The notes under the pieces were generated by a model. The model was not told where the DNA came from. It worked only from the letters and a program-made list of their open reading frames with translations, and did not search any database. Shown one piece after another: positions 20,601-29,332 of a DNA stretch of 32,342 nucleotides. The DNA lies in the NCBI GenBank assembly GCA_024743255.1, contig JANSWY010000062.1, positions 1-32,342 of the forward strand, in the 5' to 3' direction. Positions within the stretch are counted from its first letter, which is position 1, and each line of letters starts with the position of its first letter. The DNA is from a bacterium (GTDB lineage: Bacteria; Bacteroidota; Bacteroidia; Cytophagales; Cyclobacteriaceae). The position numbers were made by a program, and so were the translations under genes.

Positions 20601-22760
20601 CTACTCAGACGATACACCTAAATGCCGGTCAAAGTATTCGATCATCTTACTAAACAGGTAGCGATCGTAATACTGCTCACGGCTCCACCCGTGCGTCGCG
20701 CCAGGTGCAAATGCAAAGTCAAAGTCCTTGCCCTGTTTAATCAGTTCTTCAGCTAACACTGCAGTCGTCTTGAATGGTACCACATGGTCCTGGAGGCCGT
20801 GGATGAAAAGGAGTTTATCCTGTAAATTGGCAGCATACTTGAGTGCTTTTCTTTCGAAGACCTCCGGGTGTGTCTGTGGGCGCCTGACAATCGCAACATC
20901 GTCTGTACCAAAGAAGAACGGATCTACAGCAGCCGCTGCAGCAACACCCACCTGAAATAAGCCAGGCTTCTTCAATAGAGAATAAACAGAAAGTGTACCA
21001 CCGTAACTGCTGCCCCAAATGCCTATGCGATCGGGATCGACAAAATCCAGTGACTCCATGTTGGTTACAGCACTAGCATAATCCTCAATGTCCTGATCGG
21101 CAAATCCCAGCAGGAACTCTTCACGGAACGCACGGCCATAACCGTTGCTGCCACGTGAATCCACCTGCACGATGATATATCCTTTCTTGGCCAACAGCTG
21201 CTGTACGAGGCTGTAATTACCGGCCCAGCGGTTCCTCGCCGTATTTGAATACACTGGCCCAAACAGCACGGGATACTTTTTACCAGGCTGCATGTTGGTC
21301 GGTTTCAGAATTCGGGCATGGAGTGTGTAGTCGTCTATAAGGCTGGGGAAGCTAACGTATTCGGCTGCTACCCAGGTTCGATCAGTGAAGGCGGGTAATG
21401 GCGATTTGGTTACTCGCGTAGCGTCACCTCCATCGCTGCTCACCACGTAAAGCTCGAGTGGTGATGTGTCGTTGCTGTGCATGAACACAAGGTGCCTGCC
21501 ATTCGGTGAGGGATAACCAACATTGCGACCAGCAAGACGCGTCACCTGCTCGAGATCGCCACCAGACGAATTAAGGCGATACACGTGTTGCTCGTACGGA
21601 TTAACACCATTGCCTGCATAAAACAATGCATCGCCAGCAATAATTGGGGAGGACAGCACATCGTATGACGGATCTGTCAGGAGCTTCGGACGATCCTTTG
21701 ACGGTGAGGCATCAATCGAATAGAGACCATAGCGATCACCCATATCACTTAGGAAAACAACCTTCTTTCCATCAGGATGCCAGTTGGATCCAAACGATGT
21801 GTACATTCGTGTCTCCCGAACACTTCTCCAAATCTCGCGGAGTTTGCTTTCCCCAGATGCAACAACGAACAACTTACGCTCCACCGCTGTATCGGATGCT
21901 ATATCGATCAGCAGAGCACCATCTGGTGACCAGTTGAAATCGATAACCTGGTTGGCATGTGGGTCTGGCAAATCGAGGTATGTAATGTTACCAGTTTCTA
22001 TATCGAGCAGACCAACCCTGCGAATTTCATTCGGATCGCCCGGATAACCTCGGCGCACCTCGTTGGGATTGGTTTCAGCGGCGAGATAATCCGGGAATGG
22101 CACTTTACGCATCTCGCGGCGATCAACAACGTGTAACGCGATGGTCTTACCATCCGGGGACCACTTGTACGTAGGCCCACTCCAGATTCCCGGACCGATT
22201 TCACGTTCCGGTCTGCTATATCGTCCCTTCGGTAAGCTAGATAGACTTGAGATTCCGATCTCTGTGAGCTGGCGATTCTTCCTGGAAGAGAAGTCAGCAA
22301 GCCACAAGTCACCGTCTTGTATATACGCTGCTTGGTTACCGCTTGGGGATATCGAAAGGTTATGTGCACCTGACTCCACAGGCATCAACCGGAGGTCATC
22401 TCCTTGGCTCAATGATGTCTGCCACAGGTCGTTACCGCGTAGGCTGACAATTAAATTCGCATCGGTCCAGATAATATCGCGCACTGGAGCTGATGTCTTA
22501 TCGGAAATGAGGCGTACTTCCTTTCCATCACTTGTGGATACCCAGAGCCCCCGACCAGGAGCTCCTGGTTCACTCCAGGAAAAAGCGAAGTGCTCGCTAT
22601 TTGGTGCCCACGCAGGTTGGGACGGGGTAGTTCCTGTCAGTTTTGGTGTTGCGAACAAGTCGTCGAGAGTCAGTTCACCTTCCTGTGCTGTAACTGTTTC
22701 GGGTATCGACATTAGTAATCCTGCCACTACCAATATTTGCCAAAAAGTGATTTTTTGCAT
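20601..22760 (-). CDS. Exported S9 family (DPP4/acylaminoacyl-type) serine peptidase, probably acquired
   Basis: A prolyl-oligopeptidase-family enzyme of 719 residues that cleaves short peptides, probably in the periplasm. A signal peptide ends near V-T-A-Q-E. An N-terminal beta-propeller (about 40-450) shows repeated W-S-P-D-G-like blades (Y-K-W-S-P-D-G-K, F-N-W-S-P-D-G-A, W-H-P-D-G-K-K). The C-terminal alpha/beta hydrolase has V-D-S-R-G-S-N-G-Y-G, the nucleophile Ser585 in G-S-S-Y-G-G, Asp658 in H-G-L-Q-D-H and His690 in G-A-T-H-G-W. Base composition is clearly different from the neighbours: 34 of 60 G/C at 22561-22620 and 32 of 60 at 21121-21180, against about 25 of 60 in the receptor gene. 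This points to transfer. The gene is alone on its strand here. Confidence 0.9.
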   Translation of the reverse strand: MQKITFWQILVVAGLLMSIPETVTAQEGELTLDDLFATPKLTGTTPSQPAWAPNSEHFAFSWSEPGAPGRGLWVSTSDGKEVRLISDKTSAPVRDIIWTDANLIVSLRGNDLWQTSLSQGDDLRLMPVESGAHNLSISPSGNQAAYIQDGDLWLADFSSRKNRQLTEIGISSLSSLPKGRYSRPEREIGPGIWSGPTYKWSPDGKTIALHVVDRREMRKVPFPDYLAAETNPNEVRRGYPGDPNEIRRVGLLDIETGNITYLDLPDPHANQVIDFNWSPDGALLIDIASDTAVERKLFVVASGESKLREIWRSVRETRMYTSFGSNWHPDGKKVVFLSDMGDRYGLYSIDASPSKDRPKLLTDPSYDVLSSPIIAGDALFYAGNGVNPYEQHVYRLNSSGGDLEQVTRLAGRNVGYPSPNGRHLVFMHSNDTSPLELYVVSSDGGDATRVTKSPLPAFTDRTWVAAEYVSFPSLIDDYTLHARILKPTNMQPGKKYPVLFGPVYSNTARNRWAGNYSLVQQLLAKKGYIIVQVDSRGSNGYGRAFREEFLLGFADQDIEDYASAVTNMESLDFVDPDRIGIWGSSYGGTLSVYSLLKKPGLFQVGVAAAAAVDPFFFGTDDVAIVRRPQTHPEVFERKALKYAANLQDKLLFIHGLQDHVVPFKTTAVLAEELIKQGKDFDFAFAPGATHGWSREQYYDRYLFSKMIEYFDRHLGVSSE

Positions 22761-22846
22761 GTGTTTGGTTTAGTTATTTTCTGCTAAATATCCTAATACT
22801 GGAGAGTAGGCTTTCTGAAAGTATTAAACTTAAGCCAGGTATGGAG

Positions 22847-23302
22847 TTATGCAGCTTTATTTCTTAATAGCTCTACTATTTCAGTTAAGTCATCATTAAT
22901 TTCTTCATTAGTATTCCAGTTCAATTTTATGTTATTTGTCTCAAACTGGCAGAATAGTCCATCCAGGACAATTCCTCCCCCATTGGTCAGTTCAAGTTTA
23001 GAATCTAATAATCTATTTATTGTTTCTGACTCTTGAATGCTTAATTTGGTTATGTTGTCAGTTATTGTTAACCTATCAAGTTTGAAAATCCCCTTATTAA
23101 ATCTTGAATTGTCATATTCAGCATTCCATATTTTCAAAATAAGCTCGTCAGGGTTCTTTTCAGTTAACGCAACTGAAAAACCATGAGATAAGAGTTGTCC
23201 CATTTCAAGATATTGCAATCGAAAATTTTCAGTTTTACCAAAACCCAACTCTTTTTTTATCTGATTCCAATATTCATCCCTATTATTTGAAAATTTTTCC
23301 AT
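22847..23302 (-). CDS. Hypothetical protein of unknown function
   Basis: I do not recognise this 151-residue protein. It has no signal peptide or membrane helix. It starts M-E-K-F-S-N-N-R-D-E-Y-W and ends L-R-N-K-A-A. Charged residues are frequent and a predicted beta-rich middle contains E-L-T-N-G-G-G-I-V-L-D-G-L-F, with no catalytic motif. The composition is AT-rich like the bulk genome and unlike the peptidase gene next to it. It stands alone between the acquired peptidase gene and a long structured non-coding stretch, as single-gene cassettes often do. Nothing in the context suggests a role. Confidence 0.6.
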   Translation of the reverse strand: MEKFSNNRDEYWNQIKKELGFGKTENFRLQYLEMGQLLSHGFSVALTEKNPDELILKIWNAEYDNSRFNKGIFKLDRLTITDNITKLSIQESETINRLLDSKLELTNGGGIVLDGLFCQFETNNIKLNWNTNEEINDDLTEIVELLRNKAA

Positions 23303-23700
23303 TTGTTTGCTTGCCTATTACATACAACTATCTTCTGTAAGTAGGACTTTGTGTTTTCAATAAAAGTATCGAATCGCTCTAGCCCACTCTTGCTTTAAGT
23401 TTATAACTTAAGCTTACTAATATAAGGAAGTTTGTGACTTCCGAGATTATGTAAAATCCATTATGGCCATCCGCTTTTTTTGTTTGGAATTTTTCTAAAG
23501 AAACCGAAGTTAAAAACTTCTCTACTTTCGTTTTTGATTATTGGTGGGCTTAAGTTATGCTTGGCAAAACTTATACCTGGTAGGATGCAAGGGATAATAT
23601 AATGGTCCTAAAGTCGCCAAGACACCATTTTTTTGAGGCCTCACAGATTTAAAATATCTCAAATATTGTTAATTATGTTTATTCAAGTTGAACGATATCA
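23303..23700. other. Structured non-coding stretch with several inverted repeats
   Basis: Nearly 400 bases hold no gene I can support. Visible structures are GGAAGT-TTGTG-ACTTCC (23426-23442) and, just before it, GCTTTAAGTT-TAT-AACTTAAGC (about 23393-23413, one bulge). Poly-T and A-rich patches follow. The final part probably contains the promoter of the AraC-type gene at 23701, but no clear -33/-7 pair was found. The hairpins resemble the remains of a dispersed repeat or cassette border, which is an inference. Confidence 0.5.
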
Positions 23701-24747
23701 ATGGTTACCAGAATATATCCTGAAATATCAAAGGTCTACTTCATAAACAGAAGCACTATGTTTCACATTTTAAGAGGCAATGGAGCGATTGAAGTAGATT
23801 TTAAACCGATTCACAACTGGGAGGATAAATTGATTTTTCTGGAAAAGGGTCAGTACATCAAGTTTCTTTCGGAAGGTTTTGAGATACAAAAGATTGAATT
23901 TGATGATGACCTAATCTTTGAAAATAAAGACTTCAGAGTATTATTTAAGCATTTAGTTTCGTTAGGTTATATCGGCTTCAATGATTGTAAAGAATGCCAA
24001 CGATACCTGCAATCCTCAATCCTATCTAACCCGCACCAAATATTAGATATTTCGACTAAACAATGGTTTTGGCAAAATCCATTCAATGCTGAAACATCAG
24101 AATATCACGTCATCTTTGATGTCAAAGAACTGTTAGATCAGAATACAAAGCATCACCTTCAAAATCAGGACATTTTCCAGTTGCTTGGCAATTTTGATCT
24201 CAACCCTCAAAAGCTATTCAAAGACAAGATCGGGATAACTGTCAAATCGCTCTTAAACAAGAAGAGAACCACAGACATTCAAAAAGAGGTGGCCTTTAGT
24301 AGTAAATCCATGCAGGAAATAGCTTATGATTTTGGGTTTAAGGACCCTGCTTATTTCAATCGTACTTTCAAAGAATCAAATGGTGTGACTCCAATGGAAT
24401 TCAGGACTAACAATGATTTCATTGTAAAAGACTTGTTTATTCAGGATTTTTTCGAGTTGATATCAAAACACCACATGAGTCAACATCAAGCTGGTTTTTA
24501 CGCGGAAGAAATGAATTTATCATTAAAAACTTTGTCTAGAAAAGTACGAGAAAAACTACATGTATCAATTGGACAACTCATCAGAATGGAGCTGATCAAA
24601 ACCGCCAAAACGATGTTAGCAGAAGGACAAACTGTAAAAGAGATTGCATACCAGTTGAAATTTGAGGAGTCAAATCACTTCAGTGCATTCTTTAAACATC
24701 ACACTAATCTGACACCTACAGAATACACCGCTCAAAAAGTACAATAG
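23701..24747 (+). CDS. AraC-type regulator with two tandem AraC HTH regions
   Basis: A 348-residue regulator. Residues about 1-130 form a sensor region (F-L-E-K-G-Q-Y-I-K-F-L, V-L-F-K-H-L-V-S-L-G-Y, and a C-x-x-C pair in N-D-C-K-E-C-Q). A first AraC-like region (about 165-235) keeps only its second helix-turn-helix well (M-Q-E-I-A-Y-D-F-G-F-K-D-P-A-Y-F-N-R-T-F-K). A second, complete AraC domain (about 250-345) contains A-E-E-M-N-L-S-L-K-T-L-S-R-K-V-R and V-K-E-I-A-Y-Q-L-K-F-E-E-S-N-H-F-S-A-F-F-K-H-H. Two such domains in one chain would let a monomer contact up to four HTH half-sites. It lies 74 bases upstream of, and in line with, the NTF2-like and YHS genes, its likely targets. Confidence 0.8.
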   Translation: MVTRIYPEISKVYFINRSTMFHILRGNGAIEVDFKPIHNWEDKLIFLEKGQYIKFLSEGFEIQKIEFDDDLIFENKDFRVLFKHLVSLGYIGFNDCKECQRYLQSSILSNPHQILDISTKQWFWQNPFNAETSEYHVIFDVKELLDQNTKHHLQNQDIFQLLGNFDLNPQKLFKDKIGITVKSLLNKKRTTDIQKEVAFSSKSMQEIAYDFGFKDPAYFNRTFKESNGVTPMEFRTNNDFIVKDLFIQDFFELISKHHMSQHQAGFYAEEMNLSLKTLSRKVREKLHVSIGQLIRMELIKTAKTMLAEGQTVKEIAYQLKFEESNHFSAFFKHHTNLTPTEYTAQKVQ

Positions 24748-24821
24748 CTTGGGCATTTTTTGTATCAAGATCTGCACCTGAACCCTCCAATTTTACATCA
24801 TCAATTAAAAACAACTAAACG

Positions 24822-25178
24822 ATGGATGTAGAATCACAAGTAAAAAAAATGGATAAAATGGTATCACAAGGTGATATCGTAAATGCTGTTAAACAATTCT
24901 TCTCGGACCAGGCTGAAACTTCAGATTATGCCGAAATCAAAACATCTACCAAATCTCAAATGGTTGATAAAATGGAGGGTTTTCTAAATGCAATTGCCAA
25001 AGTAAATGGCATCACACATCATAGAACGATAGTTGATGGAAATGCATCCGCCTCAGAGTTCACCTTTGACTTTGACATGAAGGACAACTCCAAAATCTAC
25101 TGGCATGAAATCATTAGACGTGTTTGGGATGACCAAGGTAAAGTCACCCATGAAGAATACTTCAACGCCCAAAACTAA
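24822..25178 (+). CDS. NTF2/SnoaL-like protein
   Basis: A 118-residue cytoplasmic protein with the length and strand pattern of NTF2-like/SnoaL folds: an N-terminal helix (V-E-S-Q-V-K-K-M-D-K-M-V), Q-F-F-S-D-Q-A, and late strands S-E-F-T-F-D-F-D-M and Y-W-H-E-I-I-R-R-V-W. These proteins form small cone-shaped pockets used as enzymes or ligand carriers. The substrate is unknown. It has no signal peptide, unlike the following YHS protein, and the 25-base gap between them indicates one transcript under control of the upstream AraC-type regulator. Confidence 0.7.
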   Translation: MDVESQVKKMDKMVSQGDIVNAVKQFFSDQAETSDYAEIKTSTKSQMVDKMEGFLNAIAKVNGITHHRTIVDGNASASEFTFDFDMKDNSKIYWHEIIRRVWDDQGKVTHEEYFNAQN

Positions 25179-25203
25179 ATTCAAAATTCAACAAAATAAT
25201 ATC

Positions 25204-25674
25204 ATGAAAAATATAAAATTAAGCGTATTGTTGATACTAATACTTGGTACAACACAGGTCTTTGCTCAAGACAAAAAAGCGAATAATATTGATAATAGTA
25301 ATATTGCTCTGGAGGGGTTTAGTCCTGTCTCCTATCTAGACCTTGGAATTGCTCAAAAGGGTTTAAAGCAGTTTAAATCGGAATATCAAAAAGTAGTTTA
25401 TTACTTCACTTCAAACGAACAAAAGCAAAAATTTGATAAGAACCCTTCAAAATACCTTCCACAATATGGAGGATACTGCGCTTTCGGAGTTTACGCTGGA
25501 GCGAAGTTCAGACCAAATCCGTATAAGTTTATTGTTGAGAACGGTAAGTACTTTTTGTATCTATATAATCTTGAACTGGATGCTCAGCAATTGTGGTTGA
25601 AGGAGAATAATCACAATGGATTAGTAAGCCAGGCTGATAAAAACTGGAAGTCTTTAAGGACAACTTATAATTAG
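25204..25674 (+). CDS. Exported YHS-domain protein
   Basis: A 156-residue protein with a clean signal peptide (L-S-V-L-L-I-L-I-L-G-T-T-Q-V-F-A-Q). The YHS domain follows: A-L-E-G-F-S-P-V-S-Y-L, V-Y-Y-F-T-S-N-E-Q-K-Q-K-F, P-S-K-Y-L-P-Q-Y-G-G-Y-C-A-F-G-V and K-F-I-V-E-N-G-K-Y-F-L-Y-L-Y, closing with Q-A-D-K-N-W. This is the layout of the YHS (seleno)protein family, with ordinary Cys in G-Y-C-A-F. YHS domains are linked to metal and redox handling; the role here is unknown. I chose ATG 25204 because it opens the signal peptide. An upstream in-frame start at 25105 would lie inside the NTF2-like gene. A bidirectional terminator follows. Confidence 0.87.
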   Translation: MKNIKLSVLLILILGTTQVFAQDKKANNIDNSNIALEGFSPVSYLDLGIAQKGLKQFKSEYQKVVYYFTSNEQKQKFDKNPSKYLPQYGGYCAFGVYAGAKFRPNPYKFIVENGKYFLYLYNLELDAQQLWLKENNHNGLVSQADKNWKSLRTTYN

Positions 25675-25696
25675 GCTCCAGCTAATAGTTTAAAAA

Positions 25697-25725
25697 AACC
25701 CAACATGTTTCTTATATGTTGGGTT
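25697..25725. terminator. Bidirectional hairpin terminator
   Basis: AACCCAACAT (25697-25706) pairs perfectly with ATGTTGGGTT (25716-25725) around a 9-base loop. It is preceded by an A-run and followed by a short T-rich patch, and lies between the convergent YHS gene and the lipoprotein gene. Confidence 0.78.
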
Positions 25726-25749
25726 CAATTCTATTAATCGATGCATTTC

Positions 25750-26544
25750 CTAACAATCAATATCTTCAAAATTCTCATCCCAGCAGTGCCATTCTTCGTC
25801 CTGGAAAAACTCAGGGTCCTGGATGTGGCCACTTCCGTTTTCTTTTCTCCATTCTATAAGCACATCGCTATCTCTGGTAGGCATTGAAATCTCGTAGTAA
25901 GCATCAAATTCTCCACTTATCTTATTACCGTATTCAATGTATCCTCCTTCATTATCATCACCTTCATTTACATTGGTATAAGTAATCAGGCTTATCTCCT
26001 CTCCTGTTCTTACCCAGTCAATTCTAAGCCTTGGTTCCGGGTCATCTGCGTTGTAATTCAGTAACCAAAAACCTGAATTTCCGTCAAGTGCCGTCTCTCC
26101 AGTATACCAGGTTACGTCCTGAAAGCCATTCTCCTGACTTATCTGCATTTCCCATAGAATTTTGGAAGTCGTCAGAATAGCCGTCAATTCGGAAGTATAA
26201 GTTCTTCCAAGGAAAGTGTAATCGTAAGTCCAAACCCATAAATTCCTGTCGAAATCATAGCTTGGTGTTTGGCTGATTGCTGTTGTGAATGAGGCTACAG
26301 GTAATGCTACGTTTATGGTTAAAATTGTATTCCATACAGCAACGTGCACTGCTGCCACTCCCCAGTTAACCTGAGTTTCCAGCCTTCCAGCTGAATTACC
26401 ATCTTCCAAAACTGAAAAATCCATCACCATGGACCCGACTGGCGGTAACTCTGGTGCTATTCCGGGATCTTCATCGTCGCTACATGCTATAGGGAATACT
26501 ATCAAAAAACAGATAGCCAAAATCCCACTAAAAATTCTCTTCAT
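25750..26544 (-). CDS. Lipoprotein of unknown function, last gene of the caspase/receptor operon
   Basis: I do not recognise the family. The signal peptide from ATG 26544 runs to V-F-P-I-A-C, a lipobox, followed by the acidic S-D-D-E-D-P, which in Bacteroidota often marks surface-exported lipoproteins. The mature part of about 240 residues is beta-rich, with many Trp and Tyr residues (W-V-W-T-Y-D-Y-T-F-L-G). It ends in an acidic region with three Cys or Trp positions (W-H-C-W-D-E-N-F-E-D-I-D-C). ATG 26553 would add three residues. It is encoded 88 bases after the TonB-dependent receptor gene on the same strand, so it may be the surface partner of that receptor, as SusD-like or other lipoproteins are, though no SusD similarity is seen. 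Confidence 0.7.
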   Translation of the reverse strand: MKRIFSGILAICFLIVFPIACSDDEDPGIAPELPPVGSMVMDFSVLEDGNSAGRLETQVNWGVAAVHVAVWNTILTINVALPVASFTTAISQTPSYDFDRNLWVWTYDYTFLGRTYTSELTAILTTSKILWEMQISQENGFQDVTWYTGETALDGNSGFWLLNYNADDPEPRLRIDWVRTGEEISLITYTNVNEGDDNEGGYIEYGNKISGEFDAYYEISMPTRDSDVLIEWRKENGSGHIQDPEFFQDEEWHCWDENFEDIDC

Positions 26545-26632
26545 ATGATCCATAATTGATAAAGTTGATTACTATAATGATTCACAAATCACTCATTTGG
26601 TTGGAAAACGAATGATCTGGTATTGAATTGTT

Positions 26633-29332
26633 TTAAAATTTCATTCTCAGACTTCCGTATAGATATGTTCCTCTTAAGTCAAATGGTCTCACATTTGGGC
26701 TATATTCATTCACTCCAAAAATGATGCTTTCACTATGGTTGATTTTATCCGGATACTGATTTGTAAGATTTATTCCTCCTAAAGTAAGTGTCAGTTTGTT
26801 GGTTAAACTAGCAGTCACATCAGCGCTGAATATATTCTTTGCATCAAAAACTTGATCTCTTGATTCTACCTCTCCAGAATTTTCATTTAGTAACCAATTA
26901 TTAGAATCTCCATCTTCAGGATGAACATATTTAGTTCGGCCAAACCTGGTATGATGAAGAGCGACAATAAATCGATTAAACTTTACCGTGGCAGTAGTTC
27001 GCCATTGGGTTTCTGGAACATAGGTTTCTATTCTTGCAATGTCAGCTCTATCCAGCAATTCAATTTCTCCTACAATCAATTCATCAAATATTTCTTTCAC
27101 GTCACCTCTTAGCCTAGTCTGCATCACGCTAAAGCCTGAATTAATATTTAATGAATACCCTGGATAATTAAATTGAGCAGCAAGTACCGCGTCAAGCCCT
27201 CTGGTTTCTGTATCCACCAGATTGGTAAATAACTCAATAAACCTAATATCATAACCGGTTAGCAAATTGGACAATAATGGAATTGAGCTAAGGTCAACTC
27301 TACTTACAAGACCAATTCTATCATCGATATTAGTTCTGTAAGCATCCACACTAAATGATAGGTTTCGATTAATTGCTGATGTAATCCCAACACTGTAACT
27401 CTCGGAGATTTCAGGATTAAGTCCTAATATTCCCAATCTACTATTGGTTATTGGGTTCTCTGAATTTATGAGTCCTACATTTTCAAGACCCTCCTCAGTA
27501 ATCACAGCAGAAACTTTCTGAAAGTACAATTGGTGTAAACTTGGAGCTTTGAATCCTGTACTGTGAGAAGCTCTTATAAGAAACTGATTAGCAAACTTAT
27601 ATCTACCTGCTACTTTGTAATTGATATTTTCACCAAAGTCACTGTAGGATTCGTATCTAACCGCTGAGGACAGCAGTAGTTTATCCTTAATGTATTCCAT
27701 CTCCATATAGACCGAGGCATTCGAACGTAATTCTTCTAAAGCATCTCCATCTGTAACACCAAAATAACCCTGCACCCCAGGTTCGCGAGTAATGTTACTC
27801 ATTGTCAAAGTATCAAAGGCATTTCCATCAATGTAGGATTCCTCCTCACCTTCTATAATCTTATATTCCTCCACTCGGTACTCAACTCCAAAAGACAAAT
27901 CAATTTGGGAGTCGTCTGGTAATTCAAATGGTCTTGTAGCATCAAAACTAAGGATATCATGTCCATAGTTATAAGCTCCTACAAAGGCTTCAATTGGTGA
28001 AAGTACACCCAAAGATGCATTATTGGAGTTATTGACTGAGATGTCATATGTATTAATTGCCTTGTTGTAGCTAAAATCTAAAAACCAGTCATTCACATTA
28101 CCACGAATTCCTGTTACAAAAGACCTGTCAAAGATTTTTGGTTCTATGTTTGGGGCGAACCCATTTGGATATATTGTATCCACCACTTGTTCCACATTCG
28201 CCGGAAACCTGTATACGCTTTTAATTGTACCTTCTTTATAGCTTACACCACCAAAAGAGTACCAATCCATGTTATCAGTCAATTCCAGTTGAGTATTGTA
28301 AAACAGGGCTGTATTGGTATTTTCGGCGCTTCCAATTTCGGCTATGGTATTATTTGGAAATCCGGTTTGGTCAAAGAATTCATTTCTTGCTGTTTCATCA
28401 AGGTCTCTGCTGTCGCCAAAGATAACACCTGTATACTCCCCCGCTCGGTTGACAGCATTCTGACTGACCAGATTCCCCGCAATATTAAAATAGCCTCTCC
28501 TTTTTATATTAAAGCCATAGTTGAATCCAACATTTGTCAATTCACCATCCCCTTCCAAAGTACTTCCTCCCTGCACAATAATTCCAGCATCAGAAGATTG
28601 ACTTTTTAGAACAATGTTCATCACACCAGCAATAGCATCAGAACCATATTGAGATGAAGCTCCGTCTCTTAGTATTTCGATTCTATCAATCGCGTTTATT
28701 GGGATCGCATTCAAATCTGTTGAAGCTGTACCCTTACCAAAAACATCACTCAAATTGAGTAATGAACTCTTATGTCGTCTCTTTCCATTCACTAGCACCA
28801 ATATTTGATCTGGTCCCAGTCCTCTTAATGAGATTGGATCTACCATATCTGTTCCGTCTGCGGTGGATTGCCTTACTGAGTAAAAATTGGGTAGTAAAAA
28901 GTGGAGTGCATGTGATAATTCTGTTTGCCCACTATTCACCAGCTCTTCTCCATAAATCACATCGATTGGAACAGCAGATTCCAGTTGATTTTGTGCAACG
29001 TTGGATTTGGTACCAACACTTACATCGGCATCCATCAAGGAGCTTTCCAGTTCGAAATCCAATTCCTTTTGCTCAAGATTGAGAAGAATTATAGCTTTTT
29101 CAAGTTGGTGATAACCAGTGATATTCACTGATATTTCATGGAATCCAGTATCGATTTCAAATGCAAAGTATCCTGCTTCATTAGTATAGGTGGCATATTG
29201 GCTACCTTCAATATTGACTGCAGCTCCGGAAACTGGACCAAACTTGTCAAAGACTTTTCCGGTAATATATCCATACTGAGCTTGCCCCACCATTGGGATA
29301 AGTAATAGTAAAATGCTGATGAATTTATTCAT
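26633..29332 (-). CDS. TonB-dependent outer-membrane receptor
   Basis: An 899-residue outer-membrane transporter. After the signal peptide (ending G-Q-A-Q) comes a carboxypeptidase-regulatory-like domain (about 20-95: G-Y-I-T-G-K-V-F-D). The plug follows (about 110-240), with I-S-L-R-G-L-G-P-D-Q-I-L-V-L-V-N-G-K-R-R-H and R-I-E-I-L-R-D-G-A-S-S-Q-Y-G-S-D-A-I-A-G. The 22-strand barrel fills the rest and ends in an aromatic (M-K-F). Substrate is unknown; the L-V-N-G-K-R-R-H type of plug occurs in receptors for varied ligands and no metal or sugar genes lie nearby. Its ATG sits inside the last codons of the caspase-like gene (8-base overlap), so translation is coupled to it. The lipoprotein gene follows. 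Confidence 0.93.
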   Translation of the reverse strand: MNKFISILLLLIPMVGQAQYGYITGKVFDKFGPVSGAAVNIEGSQYATYTNEAGYFAFEIDTGFHEISVNITGYHQLEKAIILLNLEQKELDFELESSLMDADVSVGTKSNVAQNQLESAVPIDVIYGEELVNSGQTELSHALHFLLPNFYSVRQSTADGTDMVDPISLRGLGPDQILVLVNGKRRHKSSLLNLSDVFGKGTASTDLNAIPINAIDRIEILRDGASSQYGSDAIAGVMNIVLKSQSSDAGIIVQGGSTLEGDGELTNVGFNYGFNIKRRGYFNIAGNLVSQNAVNRAGEYTGVIFGDSRDLDETARNEFFDQTGFPNNTIAEIGSAENTNTALFYNTQLELTDNMDWYSFGGVSYKEGTIKSVYRFPANVEQVVDTIYPNGFAPNIEPKIFDRSFVTGIRGNVNDWFLDFSYNKAINTYDISVNNSNNASLGVLSPIEAFVGAYNYGHDILSFDATRPFELPDDSQIDLSFGVEYRVEEYKIIEGEEESYIDGNAFDTLTMSNITREPGVQGYFGVTDGDALEELRSNASVYMEMEYIKDKLLLSSAVRYESYSDFGENINYKVAGRYKFANQFLIRASHSTGFKAPSLHQLYFQKVSAVITEEGLENVGLINSENPITNSRLGILGLNPEISESYSVGITSAINRNLSFSVDAYRTNIDDRIGLVSRVDLSSIPLLSNLLTGYDIRFIELFTNLVDTETRGLDAVLAAQFNYPGYSLNINSGFSVMQTRLRGDVKEIFDELIVGEIELLDRADIARIETYVPETQWRTTATVKFNRFIVALHHTRFGRTKYVHPEDGDSNNWLLNENSGEVESRDQVFDAKNIFSADVTASLTNKLTLTLGGINLTNQYPDKINHSESIIFGVNEYSPNVRPFDLRGTYLYGSLRMKF

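Noticed and set aside
20728-22773. Several long frames on both strands within the S9 peptidase gene
   Set aside because: They are side effects of its higher GC content; only the 719-residue frame has domains, a signal peptide and catalytic residues.
25204-25674. Selenocysteine in the YHS protein
   Set aside because: The family contains selenoproteins, but here the key position is an ordinary Cys codon and no in-frame TGA or SECIS-like element is needed.
28187-28609. 140-codon plus-strand frame
   Set aside because: It is antisense to the TonB-dependent receptor barrel and has no features of its own.
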